Shown here: piece after piece, positions 23,701 through 33,030 of the stretch
Position numbering within the stretch: the stretch's first letter is position 1
Layout of the letters: the number at the start of each line of letters is the position of its first letter
Assembly: GCA_018398765.1 (NCBI GenBank)
Contig: JAHBMJ010002260.1
Location: 64,001 to 104,625 of the forward strand
Origin: Chromera velia
Taxonomy: Eukaryota; Sar; Chromeraceae
Reading direction: 5' to 3'
Length of the DNA stretch: 40,625 nucleotides
Notes under the pieces: generated by a model
Database searches by the model: none
The model's input: only the letters and a program-made list of their open reading frames with translations
What the model was told of the DNA's origin: nothing
Translations under genes and position numbers: made by a program

Positions 23701-24049
23701 AATGTCATGGTATTTTCAACAAGGTATGGCCTCGGGGGGTCGTGGTTATGGAATGTCGGTGAGGGGTGCGAGGCAGTGGGGTGGCAGTGAGATTCGTGGG
23801 GGGATGGGGAGCGGTGCCCAGTCGGCGGGTGGCAGCTCTCTGGCCCCCCCCTCGATTCTCGTTGTCCCTCCAGTCAACGGCAACGGCAATGCCGTGAAGA
23901 CTGACGGCCGTTCGGAGGCAGAGAAGGCTGCGAGAAGGAAGGCAATCAAGGTTGTGGAGCTGGAGAGGAAGTTGAAGCACGGAAAGAAGGGGAAGGGGGG
24001 TGCACGAGGGGACGGCAAGAAGCAGAAGGGGGGGAAGTTCGGGACGTGA
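14540..24049 (+). CDS. 1704-aa protein with TerD-like N-terminal domain and basic C-terminal tail, 15 exons
   Basis: Exons: 14540-14656, 15139-15609, 15980-17177, 17505-17621, 17789-17997, 18197-18433, 18625-18779, 19142-19406, 19666-19745, 20107-20239, 20561-20847, 21162-21351, 21658-21963, 22482-22655, 22874-24049. They total 5115 nt, in frame throughout. The ATG has a good context (caaaatgg). Residues of about 120-270 resemble a TerD-type beta-sandwich: YARNVNSKLKGIYHSGD, then an acidic/hydrophobic strand (EVLIHTVNFDELCNLPP) and FCVYATGYEGN. TerD proteins are stress-response calcium-binding folds; whether calcium ligands are kept here I cannot tell. The middle (about 595-1255) is largely helical with a coiled-coil-like stretch in exon 6 and a hydrophobic patch in exon 11 (VGWLLVYLLCKSLRVLIGRL), and I recognise no family. 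The last exon is rich in Ala, Lys, Gly and Arg with NLS-like RSKKRKG and KAKAKVAAVQARARAKAKAK, suggesting nucleic-acid binding or nuclear location. Confidence 0.75.
15628..15667. repeat. (GCGA)n/(GA)n tract just inside a donor
   Basis: The donor ggg|gtgagtgcgagcgagcgag at 15610 runs directly into GCGA units and then about 38 bp of GA. It lies in the second intron of the TerD-like gene. Confidence 0.9.
17632..17701. repeat. (GT)n microsatellite in an intron of the TerD-like gene
   Basis: GT dinucleotides broken by GC substitutions fill the first half of the 167-bp intron between 17621 and 17789, starting about ten bases after the donor gttcgt. Confidence 0.95.
22090..22275 (+). repeat. compound minisatellite: purine-rich unit plus CTGT array, three and a half copies
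   Basis: A unit of the form gaagaaaagaagggagaag, agaaacatatag, then (TCTG)n starts at 22090, 22154 and 22214, with a degenerate fourth at about 22260. It lies in the intron between 21963 and 22482. Related single copies are at 4313 and, on the other strand, at 40062-40091, both also intronic. Confidence 0.9.
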
Positions 24050-25121
24050 CTGAGGAGGCAGAGGAGGAGAAGGAAGAGGAGAGAGGGGAGGCAGAAGTCG
24101 AGGTAGTGATGGAGGATGCCAGTGGGTGAATTGAGCAGTTCAGGAAGGTACGGAGAAGTGAAAAAAGTGTAGTGGTTGCCTTCTGTTGAGCAAACAAGTT
24201 TCGAAGGACGGCAAAAGAAAAGCGGAATGGAGGGAAGCTGGTCAGCAGTATCGGTGTCTTTTGCATGTGGAGACGGAAATGGAAATTGGGAGTGAATGAA
24301 TGCGTGAAGGGAAATGGGGTTCGGCTGGGAGGGGGTGGGAGGCACGAGGACCTCAACTGAAGTGGGACTGGCGACAGTGGACGTGTACAGAGGGGGGGCA
24401 TCTAGGGCAGAGGGAATTTTCGCATGTTATCTGCTGAAGGTGAGGAAGGCAACTGATCTTTCTTGCTCTATCGGTTGATGTCTGTACGTGCGAGGAGCAA
24501 GAAGAGAGATGCTCTCCCGTCTGTGTCGTGAGTGGTCTTGCTGAGGTCCCGTTCTTTCATGCTGACTATGTCTTCTGTCTTATGTGAATACGCAAGATAT
24601 GTTCTTTCTTTCTGTCTTACCCTTTCTCTTACTCTTTTCTCTCAAACAGCAGGCGAGGCATTTGTCTTTCGGCATGTTGAAGAAGCACAGAGGGAAGGAA
24701 GACACAGGCAGAACGGGCATTTCTGTCTGCGAAGGCAGGAGCTCCTGGTTCGTTTGTGCCAGTGAGAGGGGAGGGAGGTCGATCCTGTCTGTCTCTGACG
24801 AAAGGAAAAAAAAATAGAGGAAAAAAAGACCCGTCTTTTGAGGGAACAGGCCAGGACTCCAGTGATCTCTCCTTTCTCTCTCTCTCACTCTGAGAAACGC
24901 TGTGGTCAATGGGTCTTCTGTGTCTTCAATTGAGTCTCCCTCTCAAACAGAGTCACTATCGTCTTCCCATCAAGTAAGGAGACTCTTCTCTCTGTGTCTC
25001 TGCCGGTTCGCCTGCCTGTCTGTCTGTATGCAAGCATTCGTCTGACTATCAAGGGGATCGAATGAAGAAAAACGACTGAGAATGATCGCACGCATTTCCT
25101 TTTCTGTCTTCTCTTTCCCTC

Positions 25122-25156
<35 letters not shown>

Positions 25157-25243
25157 TTCGCCGAAGGAAGCATGTCTTTCATTCTCCCTTTTCTATCTGT
25201 CCTGTCTCTTCGCGGCAACAGTTCCGCACACTTCTGGGGGGAG
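24050..25243. other. 3' flank of the TerD-like gene; no gene seen
   Basis: The first 70 bases are purine-rich (gaggagaaggaagagg) and probably 3' UTR. Only short frames follow, with no recognisable product. Pyrimidine-rich tracts and a (CT)n run near 25122-25152 precede the assembly gap. Confidence 0.5.
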
Positions 25244-25266
25244 NNNNNNNNNNNNNNNNNNNNNNN
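25244..25266. other. assembly gap (23 N) abutting a 19-G run
   Basis: The N run is followed immediately by 19 G residues (25267-25285). The true length is unknown. Confidence 0.99.
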
Positions 25267-25285
25267 GGGGGGGGGGGGGGGGGGG

Positions 25286-26347
25286 TGAGGGATCTCATCT
25301 TGCTGGGACTCTGAAGTAAATAAGAAGGAATGCGCGTGGAGAAAAGCAACAGCAGAAACAAAATCTCAATTGCAGGGAAAGGGGCAATCGTAAGGACACA
25401 AAATCTACGGAGCGAAGACCTCCACGGGCTAGTAATTTAAGGTGTCCTGCTTGCTGGCAGACACCATCGAAACCGGCTCCTGGACAAGGCGGGTTCAAGA
25501 CGCAATCATTTGTCAAACTCTCTCTGTCTCCGTCTCCCTCCCTGCCTTCTTGTTCTTGTGCGTCTGTCTGCTTGATCGTCCAAACGGAGCCTGCGAAGAA
25601 ACACGCTGAAACGAACACGTATCCTTCCCATTGTTTTCTGTGTATTTGTTTGAACCCTCTCCGTTGCAATCCTTTCTTCTCTCTCTTCACTGCAACAGCA
25701 TTACAATCTTCGAGAGATCGTTGCGTGGGAAAGGAAAAGCCGAATGATGATTTGATGAAAGAACACTGAGAAGAAACGCGCACGACTCTGCATGTCCATA
25801 ATTATCTTTTCGGTGTATTCGTTTGAAGTTTCTCATAAATATTCTCACACATCGAATGTTTTCTTCTCTGTGTTCGAGTGACATAGATCGAGTGACAGCT
25901 TCGCAATTTTCGCAAGGCCAGAAAATCTTTTTCTCTTTCAACGCTCTGGATCGGGTTGAGGAAGTAAGAAAATATCGCAAACAAAACTGTATATGTTGAA
26001 CTTTATCGATGCCGATTTTGAAAGTTATAGATTATTCATTTTTTTAGCAAAAAAGAATAGCAGTAAAATTTTATATTTTTTAAACTTCAATATATTCAAA
26101 ATCTGTCTAGAACTTGAAATCTGTGCCGAGACTTTAGTACAAAAAAAACTTTTAATGATGCCGATCATATCTAGACTAACATCTTAGTAGGTTGACTTAG
26201 CTTAATTATTGCTATAAAAGTTATTCGAGTCAATTAATAAATCGATCTGTGACGAAAATCTATATAAGGACGGAGATTCTAATTCAGATTGCTAGTGGGC
26301 TTCTAGGATATGCCAGTGACTAGATCTAGGGCTAGATATGGTATATA

Positions 26348-26384
<37 letters not shown>

Positions 26385-27391
26385 CCCTTGCACTACGTTT
26401 GCGGTGTATCAGGTTTGGTATACCAGTGCGGGCCCCCGAGGCTAGCCCCAAGGGAGGGTCTGAAATATAATATCCTAGGCCCTGTTAGCGGTGGCGACAT
26501 TTTAACATAGTGGGAAGGCCTAGCGCAGAACGATCGCGAATCAATCAATCAATCAAATCATGTTACTAGCTGATTCAAAGAAAAATTGCTAGCACTCTTG
26601 TACTAGCTCTTGTAACAGTATATTCAATGCTATTCAATGCTCCTAGTTGTGTCCTAGACGAGCGCTTGAAGGAAAAAACGGGAAATTGATCATACAAATT
26701 TAATAAAAGACATCACATCTTTTTTGAAGTTGAGCAAAAAACAATGTGGCTGCCACTGGCTAGTCGACGACTTTTGTTATCCCTCAGCCTGGGCCTCAGG
26801 CTCTTCATTCACTTCGGTTGTCTTCGTTGAATGAATGGATCCAGTCCGATCCACCAAATACGTGGGTGAGTCAGTGCATACATGAATACGGCGAGCGATT
26901 GGGTGAACGAGGCTCAGCGAGCGATTAAATTGAAACGTCGGGCACCCATGAATGATGGCTCAATGACTTTGATGAGTGAGTGAATGTGTCGATCGTCATG
27001 CGTATGCGTGAATGGCTGATTTACTTATTGAATCAGTGCATCAATGACTGGCCGAATTCTACCAACTTCCTTGATTGGTCATCGTTTGAAAAGAGCGAAG
27101 GGAAGTGGGTTCATGAATAGGTCAAATGACAGTTTGAAAAACGGCAGGAAGGAAAGACAGGGGAAGAAAAGGGGAGGTCAACTCGAAACCGAAGGTAGAG
27201 TTTTTGCAGAGGGGAAGAATCCTCCTGTCCGACCGACAGACCGATTCATCAGTCGATCGATTCATGGAGCTGCCTGCCCCGAGAAGAACAGACTTCTCCC
27301 CTTTCCTGACTGCCCTCTTACCTCCCCCATCCCACCCTCCTCCCTTCCTTTCCCTCTGTTCTCGTCTCATCCACCTCCCCCTCGATCTCTT
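25286..27391. other. intergenic region with AT-rich island (about 25980-26790)
   Basis: The left part (25286-25980) is mixed sequence with weak open frames on the minus strand but no recognisable protein. At about 25980 composition turns strongly AT-rich, with a TA array at 26347-26382 and an ATCA run near 26539. A GC-richer patch at 26383-26530 (gcgggcccccgaggctagcccc...) is flanked by this AT-rich DNA and may be a separate inserted repeat. From about 26800 the DNA returns to genic composition, with atgaatga-type words up to 27050. No gene was identified. Confidence 0.5.
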
Positions 27392-28395
27392 TCACATTCG
27401 TCTCTTCTTTTGAGCCCCTCCACCCACCCCTGCTGCCCCCGCTGTCTGATTTTTGTTCGAAGACGAGGAAGAAGAAGAGGAGGAGGAAGAAGAGGCAGCG
27501 GCAACTGCGGCGGCAGTCTCTTCATCCATCTGTCTGAGCAGTTCCTCTGCCTCCTTTCCCGTGCTCTCTTTGCATTCCTTCTTCATCTCCTCCCAGAGCT
27601 TCGAGAATGTCATCAGACGGTCGAACAAAGAACCCCCCCCCCCCCNNNTTCCACAGCAGACTCCCCCTTCTGTGCGGTTCCCGTCTCCTCCCCCCCTCCC
27701 GTGAGAGCCTTGTGGAGTCTCTGCTGGGCTGCTGCGAATCGGGCGTCATGGTCCGCATCCGAATTCTTCTCCTTCAAAATGCCTGCAGGCTTCTCATTCT
27801 CGTTTTCCTTGTCTCCCTCCTTCTGTACCGGGCGTTCGTTCTCCTTCCCCTTTTCCCTCTTCGAACGGTAAAGAACGCGGCCCCGGCGGGGGGTTCCCCA
27901 AAGTTTGGACTCTGCGGCTTCCTGCGGTTGTCTTTGGCGTTTGGCGGGAATGGTTGGGCGAGGGGGGGTTCTCTCTCCTGCAAGGGGCTGCTTGCCTCTT
28001 CGGAGATGGGGAAGGGAATCTTTGATCCTGGCGGCGCGGGGATCAATAGGGACCGTGTCGGGATCGTCAGGGGATGCGATGGGCCCTTTGGTTTCTGTTT
28101 CCTTCCTCTCTCTCTTTTCCTTTTCACACGCCATCAACCTAGCAAAGAAGAGAGGGTTTGTCTTCAATCCATCAAGCTCGGTTTTGGTGAAGGAAAGGGA
28201 ATCGTCGTTTTCGATTGAGTCGGGAGAGCGGTCAAGGAGAAAGGGAGGGATCCCCTTCTTCAGATCTTCCCGTCTCCTCTTGTTGCTGCGGGCGTACGCC
28301 CGCAAAGGAGTCGTCCACGTGGCCTCGTTTGAGAAATTCAAGAGGAACCACAGGAGCTCCAGCTGCTCCTTTTCCTTCTCAGTAATTGGGGGCAT
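27392..28395 (-). CDS. hypothetical charged protein, single exon, broken by an assembly gap
   Basis: The ATG at 28395 opens a frame of about 248 residues to the gap at 27646-27648 (MPPITEKEKEQLELLWFLLNF...). It continues after the gap in another frame (SLFDRLMTFSKLWEEMKKEC...) to a stop at 27392. Joining the two frames needs the real gap to be 3k+1 bases rather than the 3 N shown, which fits a miscounted 13-G homopolymer. The product is rich in Lys, Arg and Glu, with a Leu/Trp-rich helix near the start, a polar low-complexity middle, a Gly run at the gap, and an Ala/poly-Ser stretch before a basic end (AQKKRRM). I recognise no domain. Neighbours give no functional clue. Confidence 0.5.
27646..27648. 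other. assembly gap (3 N) beside a 13-C run
   Basis: The gap lies inside the minus-strand hypothetical gene, directly after c27633-27645. It changes the apparent reading frame. Confidence 0.99.
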
Positions 28396-28634
28396 CACAA
28401 GGAGGTGTCGGGTTTAGATGAGCTAGGGAGTGAGTGACAAACGTCCTTTCTTATCGAAGAGGAAGATGGACCCTCCCTGTCAGCGAGACACGCTGCAAAA
28501 GAATTCACTCGAGAAAGAAAATTGGCTGAGCTACCTGATGAGCTAGGCGCGACAGCTGAGCTTTCAGCGTGGTGGGAATCATCTGCCTCATGCGGTCGAA
28601 TCAATCGGCAAGCGCCGATTTGTCGATCAAAGTT

Positions 28635-28672
<38 letters not shown>

Positions 28673-29344
28673 CATGTCTGAGATATTAATATTAAATCGT
28701 CAGTCTGACTGGCTGAGACTCAGTGTTGCACAGTTAGCGATGCCCTCTTGAAAACTCTTAAGGTTAATTCCGCGGTCCTTGCGTGCAAAGGCGCGCGGCG
28801 CCATCCATGGAATTCAATCAGGAGATGGTCAAGTTCTGGGCAACAATTTAAGGGGCTTGAAGGCCCCAGCAGAAAATTTTGCATTTCATTTTTTATTCGG
28901 CACATAACGCCGCGAGCTAACATTCAGTCCGAGCTAAATTTTTCAAGATCGAAGATATACATGCAGCCGACCTTCAAAATCCGTCAAACAGTCGATCTGT
29001 ATATCTGACCATCTATACATATCTGACCTTAAATGCACCATACAACTGCACGAGGAACGTGATTGCTGCAATTTTCTGCCGATCTCGAATACCTACAGTT
29101 CAACCAAGTTCGTGCGACAGAGCCCTCGCATATTTCTGTCATCGCGAATCACGAGTCCCTTCCTTCTCGCCTCTGACTGCCACTGCTTCTGCGAACAACA
29201 GGGGAAGAGGGGCAGCAGAGCGCTGTGTAAGCTTTCTTTTGGACAGGGGCTTTCTGTTCGTTTCGCTCTGGTTTTGCTTCTTCTGATACATTCTTATCCG
29301 TACTAAGTGCCTGGAAAGAAGGTGTCTGGTGCTGGAGCCAGAGA
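28396..29344. other. intergenic region; (TA)n array, no gene seen
   Basis: This is the divergent space between the minus-strand hypothetical gene and MOB1. A (TA) run occupies about 28636-28668 and is followed by moderately AT-rich DNA. Promoters for both neighbours should lie here. Confidence 0.5.
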
Positions 29345-30459
29345 ATGCAGGGGCAGGGAATCGACTGGGCAAAGGGTAAGTCGACCATAATCTTTTTCGC
29401 GCCATTAATTGAGAATGTGTGTGTGCAGCCGTCTACGTGGGACTAAACGGAACTTCACGCTTATGAACCTTGATTCCTTCCCCCCTGGACCTTCAATATG
29501 CTGCTTGCGTCAGTCGCTACCCTTTTTTCGTACGTAGTGGACATCCATGCTTCAGGGCGCTTTTGTTCTCCGTGCGCTAACTCGTGTTCTGACCTTCTCT
29601 GTGTTCCCTTTTCCTTCCTTTCTCCCGCTCTGCCTGCGTCCGCGCGTCTTTTTCTCTTCCATTTATCCCATCTCCCCCTTTCTCTTCGAAATCCTGTCGT
29701 TCCTTTCCCTCCCTCTTTCAGACTGCCATTCTTGCTTCCACTATATGTGACTAACTTCTTCCGCTTCCGCGCATCCCGACTGCAGAGGACGGACCGCCGT
29801 CGCCACCCAAAGGAACACCCTGGGATTTCCTCAAGGCTCCACCTTGGCACTGTCAGTCGGTCGGGCAGGCAGGCCAGCGGGCAGGCAGTCTGTGGGATTG
29901 CTCACTTGCTTCCTGCGAGATTGACTGGGTGTTGAGATTCATTTTGAGGTTTCTCCTTCTGGTACAACAAGCTCGCACGGCCTGCTTCGGATTTGAGGAG
30001 TGGTAAAAGATTACAGGATGTTGTGTGGAATTGCGTATGATTTGTCAAGACTGACTTTGTGACACCTTCCTGACGGAGTTCCGTTTAGTGGAAGTCACAC
30101 AGCCTGTCGATATGTGCTGCGGGGACATGCCTCTGATGGTCCCGTGCGGCGACGACCAAAATGGACAGGGGAGAAACTCCCAAAGCGCGATTGGGTGTGC
30201 AGGTGCAGAGAGCAAAGGCCAAACACCTCCCCTGCCTCCTTTTTTGTGTGCCTTCAGAATCTCTGCAAATGCAAAGGCGACTCTGGGTATGGGCAACTTG
30301 AAACTCGCAGTCAAGAAACCTCCCAACGTGGACCAGGACGAGTGGATCGCTGTCAAAAGTGAGTGGAGGAAGGGAGGGAGGGATCGATCGACTGAAAAAG
30401 TGAATTTGATATGCGCTTGGTCATGAAAGAGACATGCAGTGAAGAGGGACCGTAGCAGA

Positions 30460-30494
<35 letters not shown>

Positions 30495-30540
30495 CACTCA
30501 CTCACTCACCCACTCACTCACCCACCCACTCACTCACTCG

Positions 30541-30589
<49 letters not shown>

Positions 30590-32551
30590 TCACTCACTCA
30601 CTCACTCACTCACTCACTCACTCACTCATACACACACACGCACACACATACACACAAACTCACTCACTTACTCACACACAAACATACATACACACGCACG
30701 CGCGCGGGCACGCGCACTCATAAGAGGACCAAAAGAAAGGCATTTGAGAGAGCCAAATGATCATTCCTCGATATGCGAGCGGGCGAATAAGATCCACTGG
30801 CAGTTTGTGCAGACAGAGTCTTGAAGCGAGATTTGTTTCCCCTCTCGCGCCGCCACACAGGGGGGAGGGCACAAGTCTTGCCCCTTCCCTGCATTCTGCT
30901 GTTGAATGGTTGGGACGTTGCGGCAACTCTCTTTCTCTATCCGTCACTTTCGAATTTCCCTTCCTACATCTGCTCGTAGTTCTTTGCGTTAGTGTGTGAG
31001 CGCCTCTATCCTGATGTTCATACAGGCATATGGCTCTGCACACAGCTAGATGACGATGCTTTTGCGACCGACTGATTAACCTCTCTGTCTGTTTTCATCC
31101 CGAGCACGTGCAGCCATGGACATGTACAACGAAGTCGGGCTCCTCTGGTCTGCCACTGCGGACTTCTGCACTGACCTTGGGTGTCCCATCATGGCGGCAG
31201 GCACGAAGTCAGTCAGTCAGTCAGACAGCCAGCCCGCATTTTTGTTCTTTCGGATGTCAGGCAGCCCAGCATAGGGACAGGACGTTGCGGGCGTGTGGAG
31301 AAGGCAGGCAGGAATGGTAACAGGGCATGAGACCGATTGCCTCGATCATACTCCTGGCAGACTGGGATCCACCCTGCTCCCTGCGTGTGTTTCCTTTCAC
31401 CCCCCCCCTCCTTCGCTAGTACCGGACAATCGGCTCAATTGAAGTCACGGGCAGCCTTCTGGGCTTCTTATCATCTTTTTGTCTGTCTATCTGCCAGCGC
31501 TCGCGGTTTGAGCGAAGTCATGTTTCAGTTTATTGTTTGGGACAAAGAATATGCGTCGAACTCAGCAGACGCACGCACCTCATTCGTCCTCTCTGCTCCC
31601 CTCACTGTTTGCAGGTTTGAATACCGGTGGGCTTTCCGCCCTGACAGGCCGCCTGAGAAGATATCGGCCCCTCAGTACATGGAGCACCTCGTGAAGTGGT
31701 GCGACGCAAAGTTGCGGGACACTACGCTCTTTCCTATCGAGCCTGGTGGGTGGGCCCGTTGGCGGGTGGTGCATGTGGATCTCTTGGCTGCTGCAGGGCT
31801 CCTTCCTCATCTTCCTCCTGTTTGAGAATTTGAGAAGAGAAGAAACCAGACAGTACCTAGGTCCACTAGAAGAGAGCATGATGCTTCTCGTCTTCCTTCT
31901 TCAATTGTCCTTGATCGTTGTGTTTCCTCTAAGAGATGCACACGGAAGAATGGGCAGAGTTCTCTCCGAAATCTGTGCCAACGAGCCTGCCTGTCCGGTA
32001 CAAGGCGCATTTGATTTGCCCTCTTTAGATGACTGTGACGAATTTTTGCCACCGCCTCAATTCATGTTCTTGCAGGTGTCCCTTTCCCTCCCCACTTTCG
32101 GCAAGAAGTCTCGGGTATGCTCCGTCGCATCTTTCGTGTCTACGCGCACGTCTACTACCATCACTTCAAGGAGGTCCAAAAGGTAACAGAGGCTTCTGGG
32201 GAGAGGATCGAGGGGAAGATGCAGAAAAAAGAAGAGAAAAAGGGGCACATAGGATCTTGTTTGCTGCCCAGCATGGTCTCCGATATATTCAAGCTCATTA
32301 AACAGTCTTGTGTTTCTTATTTTTCCTTTCAGCCCCCGTTTTTTCCATCCGTGCCCCCACCCACTGTTTTGTATATTCTGCAGGCCGGAGCGGAAGCTCA
32401 CTTGAACTGCTGCTTCAAGCACTTCCTCTTCTTCGTTCGAGAATTCAACCTGGTTTCGATGGAGGACCTCGAACCTCTGAAGGTCTGCATGTGGGGTGCG
32501 GGACAGAGACCCACAAGAAAATTGCATCATGTAGCTGTCTGTCTGGCTTGC

Positions 32552-32592
<41 letters not shown>

Positions 32593-33030
32593 GTTTGTTC
32601 TTCTTCTTCCGCATTTTTCTTTGCGTCTGTCTCATCAAGGCCTCTTCTGTCAGTGTCTCTTTCAACTTGATGTGTGTAAAGAAGTGCTCGCCTCGCCGTC
32701 TCCCACTCCCTCCCTCCCTCCTTCCCTCCCACCCTGAAGGCCCTGGTGATGGAGATTGAGAGGAACTACCCAGACGACCCGAATGCAGAGACAAACGCCA
32801 ACGCCAACGCAAACGCAGCCCCAGGAGCCCCCAGCCAGCCTGTGCAGGTCCCGATGGCTCCCAACTTCCCTCAGGAGACACCAGGAGGGGGCGCAACACC
32901 CAACGGCGGACAACCGCTGTCTCCGACAGGGGCTCCTCCCAAGACGGCGGTGCGGCACGGGACTCCTCAGAAGGCTGCGGGGACACCGCCTGCCGCCGCG
33001 GCTGGGGGGAAGTCTCCGACAAAGAAGTGA
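29345..33030 (+). CDS. MOB1: MOB1-family kinase activator (Mob1/phocein), 8 exons with a tentative 5' end
   Basis: Exons: 29345-29375 and 29786-29855 (both tentative), 30258-30358, 31114-31207, 31615-31745, 32076-32182, 32384-32482, 32740-33030. They total 924 nt (307 aa) in frame. The Mob1 fold is clear from residue 41: ATLGMGNLKLAV, DEWIAVKTMDMYNEVGLLW, FCTDLGCPIM, SAPQYMEHLVKW, TLFPIEPGVPFPPHF, FRVYAHVYYHHF, AHLNCCFKHFLFF. The structural zinc ligands C86, C91, H167 and H172 keep the family spacing. MOB1 binds and activates NDR/LATS kinases in mitotic exit and Hippo signalling. A C-terminal extension of about 85 residues rich in Pro, Ala, Gly and Asn (TNANANANAA) is not typical. The first two exons encode no conserved MOB sequence and rest on splice phase alone. 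The last acceptor is AAG, not CAG. Confidence 0.88.
30464..30704. repeat. (CA)n / (CTCA)n microsatellite block in a MOB1 intron
   Basis: CA and CTCA (ACTC) arrays alternate at least twice across about 240 bp of the intron between 30358 and 31114. The long open frames here come from the repeat. Confidence 0.95.
32549..32588. repeat. (ATTG)n repeat in the last MOB1 intron
   Basis: About ten ATTG units. The same tetranucleotide recurs at 10384-10405 and, reversed, near 26539. Confidence 0.95.

Noticed and set aside
25295-25783. 162-codon minus-strand open frame
   Set aside because: There is no recognisable domain, the composition is irregular, and it abuts the poly-G gap; coding status cannot be supported.
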